From positions 1 through 47,427 of the forward strand of contig CAZRTZ010000014.1 of assembly GCA_964603155.1 (NCBI GenBank): DNA of 47,427 bases, in the 5' to 3' direction. Positions 15,501-21,688 of this stretch are shown here, in pieces (positions within the stretch are counted from its first letter, which is position 1; each line of letters opens with the position of its first letter). This DNA comes from VAUL01 sp964603155 (GTDB taxonomy: Bacteria; Desulfobacterota; Desulfuromonadia; Desulfuromonadales; BM103). The position numbers were made by a program, and so were the translations under genes. The notes beneath the pieces are model-generated. The model did not search any database. It was given only the letters and a program-made list of their open reading frames with translations, and was not told the DNA's origin.

Positions 15501-15980
15501 AACAACGCCGGTGTTTCGCCGTACGCGGTTGTCGCTACCAGCGCCCAAGTGCGTTATGCTTACCAAGCTGGACGGGGGTCCGCTTATGACAGCGTCTGGG
15601 GAGTAGATAGAAGTACAACGACGGCACAGACACAGTACCACAAGTTCAGTTGCAGCAAGTGTCACAATCCGCACGCCTCGCGCCTGCCGAAGTTGATGAT
15701 TACTAACTGCCTCGATATCTCTCACAACACCTGGGACGACCTTTTCAGCGGCGACCCCGACTGGACTAGCGGGGCTGCCAACGGTACGGTAACCGACTGG
15801 TCGACGGTGGGGATCTTCCCGACCGGCACCGAGACTGCGCTCAACAACAAGGAGTTCGCCTACGCCAAGAGCGCGCAAAACTGTCACCGTTTCATCGACA
15901 ACAACGGCAACGGCACCATCACTACCGGCGATACCGGCGGCGATGAACCTGGCTGGAACAAGGTCACGCCTTGGAAATAA
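9540..15980 (+). CDS. Giant multiheme c-type cytochrome with heme-free N-terminal domain
   Basis: A 2146-aa exported cytochrome. The signal peptide (residues 1-32, ending AAEAA) is followed by ~390 residues without cysteine motifs, rich in Gly/Thr/Ser and beta-strand pattern, resembling surface-adhesin or lectin-like sandwiches. The first heme site is CIGCH at residue 425. By eye there are 27 CX2CH, 3 CX3CH and 2 CX4CH motifs, plus four stretched ones (CX6CH at residues 596 and 1029, CX5CH at 927, CX8CH at 1407). The last ~490 residues are heme-poor, ending in CSKCHNPHAS. A block at 11530-12120 matches 6170-6790 of the preceding cytochrome, so the two are related. The ATG at 9540 has GAGAGG eight to thirteen bases upstream and starts the signal peptide; an ATG at 9372 with AGGAGG would add 56 residues ahead of it. 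It is probably co-transcribed with the upstream cytochrome gene. An extracellular electron-transfer role is inferred. Confidence 0.92.
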   Translation: MRLRMTRLMAGIGALVIAGLLHIAAGAAEAALQYVGGTSGSGTATTYNVSLNGTLTGGLATSPAAGDIVIVVTGWASTANGNPGVTAPTGYTEVYDGYANHGTQRDANLSVSYKIMPGTPDTSVTVSGFNNAANGGATAVHVWRGVDQTTPMDVTPPSSPAGVTAITGSRPDSPAITPLTSGAVVLAVGLGTGAATPTAMTAPTGFINGRSVIGTGTTMGAVANIASQAWAGGAVDPAAWTGGTTSANDSWVAGTLALRPAIDALSVTGNTPIASSASLLATDVQMQRLQVDSSTGDNNNTVINSITVDDLGTAGATDITNLKIHIDSDTNFGNGVLGTVTQAGFTGSSTPISLTALSAAIRTVTNGTSKYIWITYDLAASAAGKSIRSSVTAIAVDLPDTGATGTWNSNLISVDSGPSSTISNCIGCHGGSGSFVDSSTRDAVAGTFRGDHAKHNYVCTTCHTDAGVNLAHRDGNINMASPIFNAGGTYTLGTTFPQRNDYVATPTGSCTNVNCHSGAATPQWGVGTTVCNSCHNTPPNTDAHTKHYTAKGWANDTANCTVCHPDNSTTHSNVTDNNVTVNGTLIPTGTSPAITCASTPTGCHNGKATPAWNTTGISCSNCHAIGGGAAGDPTSGLHDATVAMAHDNQFLNTPVEGAPGTATCVSCHSSTSPSSLHFDGTVQNAGAATYTWNTTKIPAGYVRATDDCAATCHTDAGTWQRRWSTAVDGTWAYGNDAASATVCGNCHGSFFTGWNIVGATDHVNPDVDNDPDTLATSKSNHGECSKCHGWGHTNYSTGTKHENNTLEMNSTLDTTPGDGNCTTNCHAGLTLTMNGTSGWTDASVVGDGVACGDCHAGGVTRVGASGAHASHGATASLLTANPASVAMCVNCHGNDGTGATHNNGTVNWQTNLTYSQAASRGNLTGTCSGTAGCHVAATNIAWNDLNPTNCNQCHYNTTETANWGWTGTAGNISMISSTQYTAVGHGQATINGAAANKDCMACHDINQAHDTTATLTGSNPFRLKVGFTCNDSAAGCHTVSGTFATHDQATAGKNYTWGFGAKCVDCHDPHGDGSNLAMIHSDLADKGSQTNGVRNTPDAAIETMVFTSTAGTAADSYAEPSTTFDGICQECHTLTTSFRDNTSVASGTHASNTTGCMNCHNHKNDGFKGSGCNGCHGGDNATLSNKNFWPSGAGAAWPDRPGEHDVHVTRLALKLYNESLAQIVTDTGTTSEVKQKTICSYCHGSLATIGASGHYTDNAPTGQADVPSFLRIWSGAADAGTVATYTSPNCFAVDCHNEKDTNAGGNYGWYAGATSACVSCHTVGAANNPNSGLHTAGVATVTGKEHDNTLSGVNSMCEPCHTPPAYSQSGTHINGTFTGNWTIANPDRTALGLFAAYTGTADGVGTCSGAGVSTGCHAGSGDNGTWARKWDSSIHYVTTGAECNGCHGGVDGLGWNTGVLNHDQNWNSPADAVADEIIGNHGGNTGQNDRCRVCHVYNDTTNSTYTVNAGGKIGWFGNTSNSSTYHGNGSIDFNINRGYSSTTWDCTSTCHTAGGSHAMADSGWTTIANVTGSPDLACTDCHTGSGTGALKVGPSSSHVKRGTKTTPTNYSTFNACTDCHPSTKHNGIGDSTKVFIAENTTVGINYTAVLNNAGTSDDEHTNDGGTTAGFWLGGTATTGSTEAEICWNCHNNTTTYQITAISEWGTNTKQTGAPAALAAYNYGTVSTPNWTTATWTSANFSYKTAAIQSTHSVNSAGTSTATATAGYFTETKDSVGNIRCSYCHDVHDTASGVVTGDVSGKPFLRGTWWTNPYKEDGAPTTASTTYYAAGNFFGGVPRGWHSTTLPANTSLLGGWQIDQNNNNPTVSTGYTGVNWTTTNSAGLCMLCHTSGVDAMNQNTTENGGASLWVGTNGHSNAVIGGTGSAKANIYNPTTRNEGTLWTNPTMGYQSLYTSGGANGSDRMYGLRNYSGNTFDTTTYPGTNITTDNNAGVSPYAVVATSAQVRYAYQAGRGSAYDSVWGVDRSTTTAQTQYHKFSCSKCHNPHASRLPKLMITNCLDISHNTWDDLFSGDPDWTSGAANGTVTDWSTVGIFPTGTETALNNKEFAYAKSAQNCHRFIDNNGNGTITTGDTGGDEPGWNKVTPWK

Positions 15981-16025
15981 TTTGATCTGACCGGAGGATG
16001 CTTTTCAGAAGCTCCTCTCTGACTT

Positions 16026-16061
16026 AGCACAAGAGCCGGGAGCAATCCCGGCTCTTGTGCT
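16026..16061 (+). terminator. 16-bp perfect hairpin after the cytochrome operon
   Basis: AGCACAAGAGCCGGGA (16026-16041) pairs without mismatch with 16046-16061 around a GCAA (GNRA) tetraloop. It lies 46 bp past the cytochrome stop codon and 16 bp before the next gene's Shine-Dalgarno. There is no T-run, so termination may be weak or the hairpin may protect the 3' end of the long mRNA. Confidence 0.65.
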
Positions 16062-16092
16062 ATCCGGCGGGGCCGTCAAGGAGCGCACATAT

Positions 16093-17439
16093 ATGTGTAT
16101 ATGGTTTAAATGTCGAAGAATCCCTGCTGTTTTGATGGCACTTTGGGCTGTTCTTGTAATCTGTTCCTTTGGTTGCTCGCGTGATGAAACACAAACTTCT
16201 CAACCTGCTGGTAGTAGTGATTTGCGATCCCCCTTTAATAAGGTCGAGTTCCCTGGTGAAGCACTGTATTTCTGGCATGCCGCAGTCGATTACCGGCCGA
16301 CGCTGCTGCTGTTTAGCAACGAGCCTTTGTTGTTGCCAGTGCCTGAAAACCTGCGGGTTGATGCCGGGAGCTTACTACTAACCGCGAATCGCACGTTGTT
16401 GGCTACAAAGACCAATCCGTTGCAAGCAGCGCCCCTATTGCTGCCGGCAATGACGATTGATGCCGCACTGCGCTCCGGCTGGTTCTCTGAATTTATCTGG
16501 GTTGTCCCTGTTACTGACACGTTGCCCCCACTTAATGGAGAGGTGCTTCGCCGTCAGTTGCTTGGTTCAGGCTATCTTGATGCCACAGATAAAATTGAGG
16601 TCGTTGCCGACGGGACGGGCGTGCTCAAAGGGACTCTGCGTGGCACCGCGTTTAGGGCAGTGACTCTTGCTCAGCTGTCACCGGTAAAGCAAGCAGTGGT
16701 GCATATTGATCAGGACTGGTTTCTACAAAGCATTCGTAACGAAATTGCCACACCGTTGTTCGCTTTACTGGAAGCTACTGCCGATTCTATCCATAAACAG
16801 GCCCCACAACGCCTTGTCACGACGTTTTGCTATGGCAACCTTGATGGAAGAATTTCTCTCGATGTACGGTTTGCTGGGGAAATGTTGGGGTATTTTCTCG
16901 AGAGCAGCAGTCGCATCGGCCAGGAGCTTCCACCCAATTGGCGGCGTATGAAAGACATCCTGTATCTTCAAAATTTTTTCAAAAAAGAAATGGTTGCCGA
17001 GATTGCACGCCAGATGGGGGCTGCTGATGCGAAATCGGCATGGGTCCAGTTCGTCCTTTATCGGAGTGCTGCTGAAATGAAAGAACCGCAGCGTGCGTTG
17101 AGGCATCTTGATGCCGCTGTGATGTTTGATTCTGGTTATGCAGTCGAGTACTTGAATCTGGTTTGGAAAGCCTATGAAGCGAGGGATTTGAATGGGGCGA
17201 TGCGGATGCTGGAGCGTGCCGAAGCTGTTTTTCCGGAAAACCCGGAAATTAAACACCAAATCGCGCTCTTGGCCCATGAACTTGGTGAAGATGACAGGGC
17301 CAAGCAGATTGCTCGAGAACTACTTGCCCTGCCATGGTCCGAATTGTACCACCCGGGGAAAAAGGCGGAATTGCAGAACCTCTCGGAATATCTGAATTCG
17401 CGGCAGGGTAAGCGAATCCTCGGTCAATCGGTCGATTAG
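16093..17439 (+). CDS. Putative lipoprotein with C-terminal TPR-like helices
   Basis: A 448-aa protein that I do not recognise. The N-terminus has a basic region, a hydrophobic stretch and a Cys at residue 28 (SFGC), a plausible but imperfect lipobox. The middle (~residues 50-300) has no motif I can name. The last ~120 residues carry helix pairs of TPR type (a MKEPQRALRHLDAAV helix, ARDLNGAMRMLERAEAVFPENP, and LGEDDRAKQIARELL). AAGGAG (16078-16083) lies 9 nt before the ATG at 16093, which decides the start over an upstream in-frame codon. GC content is visibly lower than in the flanking housekeeping genes. Its stop overlaps by 4 nt the stop of the convergent gene. It may be read through from the cytochrome operon, but there is no direct sign of a shared function. 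Confidence 0.75.
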   Translation: MCIWFKCRRIPAVLMALWAVLVICSFGCSRDETQTSQPAGSSDLRSPFNKVEFPGEALYFWHAAVDYRPTLLLFSNEPLLLPVPENLRVDAGSLLLTANRTLLATKTNPLQAAPLLLPAMTIDAALRSGWFSEFIWVVPVTDTLPPLNGEVLRRQLLGSGYLDATDKIEVVADGTGVLKGTLRGTAFRAVTLAQLSPVKQAVVHIDQDWFLQSIRNEIATPLFALLEATADSIHKQAPQRLVTTFCYGNLDGRISLDVRFAGEMLGYFLESSSRIGQELPPNWRRMKDILYLQNFFKKEMVAEIARQMGAADAKSAWVQFVLYRSAAEMKEPQRALRHLDAAVMFDSGYAVEYLNLVWKAYEARDLNGAMRMLERAEAVFPENPEIKHQIALLAHELGEDDRAKQIARELLALPWSELYHPGKKAELQNLSEYLNSRQGKRILGQSVD

Positions 17440-17993
17440 TGATAGGCAATTACCCAGTTGATTTCGCAGGTTTTGTTCGCGGTTTCCCACTTGATGGCAT
17501 AGATCTCCATGTGGCGTCCGTAAACTGCGCCAGGATATTTGGCGCCAGCAGCTTGGTAATCAAAAACTTCCCCGGTATTGAGAGGGGGCATGGCGTAGCG
17601 TTTGTTAAATTCAATGCAGACTGTTTCGGGAATTTTATCTCCCGTGTAGATGGTGTCGTCCAAGTCGCCTTTGCCATCCATGTCGTCGTATCGCGCTTGA
17701 ATGAAATATCTGCCAGATACAAATTCCTCCGGATAACTCTGCATCTTTTGAACAATCTGTCCTTCCAGTAAATCTTGTTCGGACGATGGCAATTGTTGAT
17801 ATCTTTCCTGATAGACATCAACCGCTGCGGCGATAGATTTCATGTCGGTATAGAGAATGTCGGCGAGTTGTTGAGGGCTTCTGCCTTTTTGGAGATCTTC
17901 CGCACACAGTCTGCCCGGAAAGTTTATGAGAAGCGTTGCTAGGCAAAAAAACATCAGAAGTCGTATATGCGCGTGGCACAGATAAAAAAACAT
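17436..17993 (-). CDS. Periplasmic pseudopilin-like protein
   Basis: A 185-aa protein. A Sec-type signal (basic residues, then LLMFFCLATLLINFPG and a cleavage region RLCAED) replaces the prepilin leader seen in true pilins. The mature part begins with an amphipathic helix (SIAAAVDVYQERYQQLPSSEQDLL) typical of the alpha-1 tail and start of the globular head in GspG/type IV pilins. It ends with two cysteines (TVCIEF and TCEIN) that could form the C-terminal disulfide loop. An Asp-rich DDMDGKGDLDD segment might bind calcium, as in GspG-like heads. The start at 17993 is set by AGGAG 6 nt upstream. It is lower in GC than its neighbours. The homology is a resemblance, not a firm assignment. Confidence 0.6.
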   Translation of the reverse strand: MFFYLCHAHIRLLMFFCLATLLINFPGRLCAEDLQKGRSPQQLADILYTDMKSIAAAVDVYQERYQQLPSSEQDLLEGQIVQKMQSYPEEFVSGRYFIQARYDDMDGKGDLDDTIYTGDKIPETVCIEFNKRYAMPPLNTGEVFDYQAAGAKYPGAVYGRHMEIYAIKWETANKTCEINWVIAYH

Positions 17994-18201
17994 GTTACGC
18001 TCCTTGTGGCCGATTAATTTCATTTTAATAATACCATAATGTAGTCTGTCCATTCGGGGAACGTCATCGGTGCCTGGCTTGCAATTTGGGAAGGCTATAG
18101 AGTTAAACAGGCAGCTCTGGGGCGTAGTTGCTTTCGGGAATTCTTCGAACAAGATAATCAGTCAGAACCCGTGTAAACGGCAACGCGACGATCATGCCGG
18201 C

Positions 18202-18405
18202 CTAAGCTTCCAACTCCTTGACAAGCTCCATCTCTTTGCGCAACACCGCGTTAATAAGCGTCCCGATATCGATCTTGCGCTTGCGGGCCCGTTCTGCATA
18301 GAACGATTCCAGGGTGCTGTCGAGATAGACCGGAATCTGCATCTTTTCCGGGGGGCAGTGAAACTTCCCTTGCTCTGCCCTTGAAAAATCATATTCTTTC
18401 TTCAT
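18202..18405 (-). CDS. brnA: BrnA-type antitoxin
   Basis: A 67-aa protein. The pattern MKKEYDFSRAEQGKFH, then IPVYLDSTLESFYAERA and a terminal helix, is that of BrnA antitoxins: a short toxin-wrapping N-terminus followed by a ribbon-helix-helix DNA-binding fold that represses the operon. Its ATG overlaps the toxin stop (ATGA at 18402-18405), so the two are translationally coupled, toxin first, as in known brnTA operons. It looks intact although the toxin gene is broken. Confidence 0.82.
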   Translation of the reverse strand: MKKEYDFSRAEQGKFHCPPEKMQIPVYLDSTLESFYAERARKRKIDIGTLINAVLRKEMELVKELEA

Positions 18406-18705
18406 GGCGTTCTCCTCGCGAAGTAGGTTTCGCGCTCTCGCTGCGTGGCTTTCCGGGCCGAGATGATGCGGACCAGCCATTCTTCACCGCCTTGCCGTAT
18501 CGTATGAACGACAACCACCACTTTCAAAACCGGAATTTCCCTGATGACAATCCAGCGTGCCTCATCATCATGAGTGCTCTTCGTCAAAAAGGTTCGACTG
18601 AAAGGGATCGGCAAAGACCCTGGCTGCATCGGCAAAGCTCACCCGGTGCTTGATTAAGTTGGGTTTCTCCTTGGCCGGATCCCATTCGAATCGCATCGTT
18701 GTCAT
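18402..18705 (-). pseudogene. brnT: brnT toxin gene with a +1 frameshift
   Basis: Reading from ATG 18705 gives MTTMRFEWDPAKEKPNLIKH then VSFADAARVFADPF, the classic BrnT N-terminus. The frame then runs into stop codons. From about 18604 a second frame gives THDDEARWIVIREI, VVVVVHTIRQ and VRIISARKATQRERETY, the BrnT C-terminus. Dropping one base from the three-G run at 18604-18606 (CCC on the coding strand) joins the halves into a ~100-aa BrnT of normal length. BrnT is a RelE-fold ribonuclease that BrnA neutralises. Either the toxin has been inactivated or the base is a sequencing error. Confidence 0.82.
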
Positions 18706-18784
18706 GGAATCAGTCTACCTGTTCCAATACCGAAAGACAACGCACGTTCTAAACTCTCCTATTTGCGCCCCAGCCAATTCGCCT

Positions 18785-18813
18785 TGAAAACAACCCGTGA
18801 ATTTGCTAGGATT
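18785..18813 (+). promoter_or_regulatory. Promoter of the second toxin-antitoxin pair
   Basis: TTGAAA (18785-18790), a 17-bp spacer and TAGGAT (18808-18813) form a sigma-70-like promoter. GCTAGGA occurs twice, at 18806 and 18824, overlapping the -10 and the leader. This could be an operator half-site pair for the ribbon-helix-helix antitoxin. Confidence 0.5.
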
Positions 18814-18840
18814 TCTATAAAAGCTAGGAGGGGGGTTGAT

Positions 18841-19128
18841 ATGGCAAGGCGTAATCAAGTTAATTTGACTCTTGATGACGTAGAAATGTCGAATGTTAAT
18901 GAATACTGTCGTGTTCATGGCATGACGCCCCAGGGATTTTTCAAGGCGGGTGCTCGCCGCTTGATACAGGAGGAGATCCTTGAACAGCGCGCCGACCTCA
19001 TGACTCTGCAGTCATGGGGGGAAGTCGAGGCCGGTTTGTCCGAACCCGTTGATGACCTGCTGCAGATGATCGAAGACGATCGGATCGTCGGCCGCGAGAT
19101 GCTCGTAGGGGATCGTTCTAAACGATAA
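18841..19128 (+). CDS. Putative ribbon-helix-helix antitoxin
   Basis: A 95-aa protein starting at the ATG with AGGAGGGG just upstream. Residues 1-45 (MARRNQVNLTLDDVEMSNVN, then EYCRVHGMTPQGFFKAGARR) have the short beta-strand, helix, turn, helix pattern of RHH repressors. The acidic C-terminal half (DDLLQMIEDDR) would be the toxin-binding tail. Its stop overlaps the next start by one base (TAATG), a toxin-antitoxin style arrangement with the antitoxin first. No exact family is recognised. Confidence 0.65.
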   Translation: MARRNQVNLTLDDVEMSNVNEYCRVHGMTPQGFFKAGARRLIQEEILEQRADLMTLQSWGEVEAGLSEPVDDLLQMIEDDRIVGREMLVGDRSKR

Positions 19129-19472
19129 TGGCGGGGAGATTCCTTAAGATATGTCGTACACCGGCGGTCCTCGCGGCGTATGGCGAATTGCGAAGTTATT
19201 TGAGAAGGTCGAGTCCTCTCGCTTACTTGGCCCTTCCTCAAGCCATGGAAACCGTCTTGAATGTAATTGACCACCACCCCCATGGATGGCCGGTCAGGCA
19301 AAAAAACCTGGGGGGCGTTGAGCGTGAGTTTCATCTGGCCGTAATCAATATTGCCTACCGGCGGTTGCATGTCCGGTACTTTGTTGACGATGCCGGATTC
19401 AGTCACCTGCTGGCAGTGTGGGTCGACGGCCAGGATGAGCCGAAATACCAAGACGACCCAGTAAATCATTGA
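19128..19472 (+). CDS. Putative RelE/ParE-like toxin
   Basis: A 114-aa basic protein directly coupled to the RHH gene. The middle reads HPHGWPVRQKNLGGVEREFH and the end RLHVRYFVDDAGFSHLLAVW. This recalls the P-x-x-W...L-x-G strand and the paired C-terminal beta-strands with basic residues of RelE/ParE-superfamily toxins. It is slightly longer than a typical family member and the match is by eye only. The gene context supports the assignment more than the sequence does. Confidence 0.5.
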   Translation: MAGRFLKICRTPAVLAAYGELRSYLRRSSPLAYLALPQAMETVLNVIDHHPHGWPVRQKNLGGVEREFHLAVINIAYRRLHVRYFVDDAGFSHLLAVWVDGQDEPKYQDDPVNH

Positions 19473-19475
19473 AAC

Positions 19476-19519
19476 ACAGGAATCGGGGGACGCTACCAGT
19501 AGTGTCCCCCGATTCCTGT
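19476..19519. terminator. 16-bp perfect inverted repeat, probable bidirectional terminator
   Basis: ACAGGAATCGGGGGAC (19476-19491) pairs exactly with GTCCCCCGATTCCTGT (19504-19519) over a 12-nt loop. It follows the toxin stop codon by 3 bp. The motif looks like a dispersed REP-type palindrome as well as a terminator. The stretch from here to 19634 holds nothing else that I can name. Confidence 0.7.
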
Positions 19520-19634
19520 TGCCCGATCCTGCCGTTTTGACTATCCTGCTGATTGGTTTTCGTTCATCCGTATTGGAAGCGTTCCCTCCTGGAGTCTTTC
19601 GTCGCACGTTGTACATAAAGGAGATGCAACACCT

Positions 19635-20738
19635 ATGAAACTTGGCAGACTGGTCTTTGCAGCCCTCATGTCCATGCTGGTCATCTCTTTGTCCGCCTGC
19701 AACTGGTTCGAGCGCCACGAGACCGTGGTCTACCGCGGCGATGCCGCCCATCGCGGCGTGTTTGCCGGCGACGGTCCAGGCAACTTCTCCGCCCCGGTGT
19801 GGACGTTCAAGACCGGGTACTCGATTACCGGTTCGCCGGTTTCCCTCGATGGCGTTTTGTTCGTCGGCAGCATGGATCGCAAGGTCTACGCCGTCGATCC
19901 TGCCAACGGGCAGAAGAAGTGGGAGGCGGCGGCCGAGGGCAGCATTCTCGGCGCACCGGCGCCGAATGGCCGGCAACTGATCACGGCCGATATCGGCGGT
20001 GCACTGCTCGCCTTCAACCCGGAAAATGGGCAGCGCCTGTGGAAATATGCCGCGAGTGGAGAGTTGCGCGCCACGCCGCTGGCCGTCGATGGCGTGGTTT
20101 ACGTCGGCAGCATGGACGGCAAGTTCCACGCCGTCGACGCGGATGATGGCAAACTCAAGTGGCAGGTGGATCTTGGGGAGCCGGTGGAAGCGGCGGCGAG
20201 TTGCGACCAGAAGGCCCTTTATGTGACGACGGCCAAGGGCGGCCTGTATGCCCTCGACCTGTCGGGGAAGACCCTGTGGACCTTTCGCACCGGACGGGAG
20301 ATCGTGGCCACCCCGGCGGTTCATGAAGGGGTGGTGTATGTCGGCAGCCGCGACCGCTTTTTCTACGCGATCGACAGCCAGACCGGCAAGCCGAAATGGC
20401 AGTTCCGTGCCGGCAACGAGGTGGCTTCGGCGGCCGCCATTCAGGAGGGGGTGGTGGTCTTCGGAGCCGACGACAGCCGCCTGTATGGCCTGAATGCGGC
20501 GACCGGTGCCGGGCTGTGGAGCGTGGAGACGCGCGGGATGGTCAATGGCTCACCGGCCATTGCCGGGCAGCGGGTGTTTTTCGGCAGCCGTGACGGCCAC
20601 TTCTATGCCGTCGATCTGAAGACGGGGCAGGTGCGCGGGAAATTCCAGGCGGGCGGATGGGTGCGCTCGGCACCGACCATCATCGGCAAGCGCGCCTACT
20701 TCGGCAGCGACGACGGCAAACTCTACGCGCTGGAGTAG
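19635..20738 (+). CDS. PQQ-repeat beta-propeller lipoprotein (BamB-like)
   Basis: A 367-aa lipoprotein with lipobox LSAC at residues 19-22. After that, about eight propeller blades share the pattern (V/L)YVGSxDGKxYAVDxxxGxxxWxFxxxG, the signature of PQQ-like/quinoprotein-type repeats in BamB and alcohol-dehydrogenase-like proteins. There is no cytochrome domain and no catalytic quinoprotein motif, so it is more likely a scaffold than an enzyme. BamB itself helps assemble outer-membrane beta-barrels, but the neighbours here are not bam or der genes, so that role is only possible. AAGGAG lies 11 nt upstream of the ATG. Codon use returns to the GC-rich background here, marking the end of the low-GC patch. 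Confidence 0.85.
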   Translation: MKLGRLVFAALMSMLVISLSACNWFERHETVVYRGDAAHRGVFAGDGPGNFSAPVWTFKTGYSITGSPVSLDGVLFVGSMDRKVYAVDPANGQKKWEAAAEGSILGAPAPNGRQLITADIGGALLAFNPENGQRLWKYAASGELRATPLAVDGVVYVGSMDGKFHAVDADDGKLKWQVDLGEPVEAAASCDQKALYVTTAKGGLYALDLSGKTLWTFRTGREIVATPAVHEGVVYVGSRDRFFYAIDSQTGKPKWQFRAGNEVASAAAIQEGVVVFGADDSRLYGLNAATGAGLWSVETRGMVNGSPAIAGQRVFFGSRDGHFYAVDLKTGQVRGKFQAGGWVRSAPTIIGKRAYFGSDDGKLYALE

Positions 20739-20763
20739 GGCTGAAGAGCGGGAGGACTGAAGA

Positions 20764-20863
20764 ACCCTTCGACAGGCTCAGGGCGAACGGCTTCAAGCTT
20801 GGGAGCGACCGGAAATGGTTTGACCCCGTCCGTGGTGAGCTTGTCGAACCACGAACGGGGTCA
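20764..20863. repeat. Dispersed palindromic repeat pair
   Basis: CCTTCGACAGGCTCAGGGCG (20766-20785) and, in inverted orientation, TTCGACAAGCTCACCACGG (within 20829-20848) are diverged copies of one element of the kind scattered through deltaproteobacterial intergenic regions. The second forms a strong hairpin: 20821-20836 pairs with 20848-20863 at 15 of 16 positions. It lies between two convergent genes and may act as a terminator. Confidence 0.6.
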
Positions 20864-20899
20864 AGTCGTGAACAGGGTCAACTCTTAAAGAGCGTTTTG

Positions 20900-21604
20900 T
20901 CAGCGTGAAGCGCCCGGCACGATCTCGATGTCGTCGATGATCACCGGGTCGCGGTCGGTTTCCCCCTCGATGAAGAAGACCAGGTGGACCATGCGGGTCT
21001 CCGGCCCGCTGCGGAAGGTAAACTGCTGCAGTTGCCCCTCCTGCTTGCCGCTCAAGCGCACCCCCTCGCGGGCGCCGCGGAAATGCTTCTGGCTGAGCGA
21101 TTTCTGGAACTGCTCGCCGATCCACAAGAATTCGTTGTATTCGAGGTAGCCGATCCCGGTGGCCGCCCCTTTCGGCAGCTTGCACCAGACCCGGTAGGCC
21201 ACGCGGTATTCGGTATTCGGCTCGACCGCGAACGGAGCAAAGAAGCCGACGGACTGGATGGTTTTGATGCCGCGGATGGCAAAGGCACGGCCATCGGCCT
21301 TTTTTACCGGTCCGCTAATGCGCAGCAGATGGTCGATGAAGGTCAGCCAGTAGCCCGTCGCTTCCTTGTCGGCCTCCTCCGGGGCAAAATCGCCGGCCCG
21401 CGGGAAGAGGCTGAGTTTCGGTTCCCCTTCGAAATCCTCTTTGATCGGTGGTGCCGGTGGAGGCGGTGGTGGCGCTGTGCTGTCGATGGTGGCAGCGGGA
21501 GGCGTCCCTTGGGCCGCCGGCGGTTGCGGGGCTTCGTCGCGGCTGCAGGCGGTGGCCAAAAGGGTCGCGAACAGCAGTGAAGAGATCAGCAGTAAACGGG
21601 GCAT
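20900..21604 (-). CDS. Secreted lipoprotein of unknown function
   Basis: A 234-aa lipoprotein. The signal peptide ends in lipobox LATAC (Cys20). A Pro/Ala-rich linker follows (~residues 25-55, with a run of six prolines), then a ~170-aa globular domain. That domain begins DFEGEPKLSLFPRAGDF and ends DPVIIDDIEIVPG. The opening F-E-G and the closing IDDIEI are typical of jelly-roll carbohydrate-binding-like domains, in which the last strand reads V-x-I-D-D-I-x-(L/I). No catalytic motif is seen. It is transcribed away from the alpha/beta hydrolase across an 84-bp divergent gap. Confidence 0.72.
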   Translation of the reverse strand: MPRLLLISSLLFATLLATACSRDEAPQPPAAQGTPPAATIDSTAPPPPPPAPPIKEDFEGEPKLSLFPRAGDFAPEEADKEATGYWLTFIDHLLRISGPVKKADGRAFAIRGIKTIQSVGFFAPFAVEPNTEYRVAYRVWCKLPKGAATGIGYLEYNEFLWIGEQFQKSLSQKHFRGAREGVRLSGKQEGQLQQFTFRSGPETRMVHLVFFIEGETDRDPVIIDDIEIVPGASR

Positions 21605-21688
21605 GTGGTCGGCTCCGGAGAATTTGTGGCATTATAGGGGCTGGCAACGGATGTGCCAAGCGCTTCGTGCTGGAGGTGAGGAGTTTCC

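Noticed and set aside
15706..15723. CLDISH near the C-terminus of the second cytochrome as a heme site
   Set aside because: Only one cysteine is present and the H follows Ser, so it is not a CXnCH motif. The later NCH at 15881-15889 is also a lone cysteine.
1674..15980. CRISPR-like or satellite interpretation of the periodic TGCCAC repeats
   Set aside because: The periodicity is the heme codons (Cys-His) in one continuous reading frame. There are no fixed-length repeats with unique spacers.
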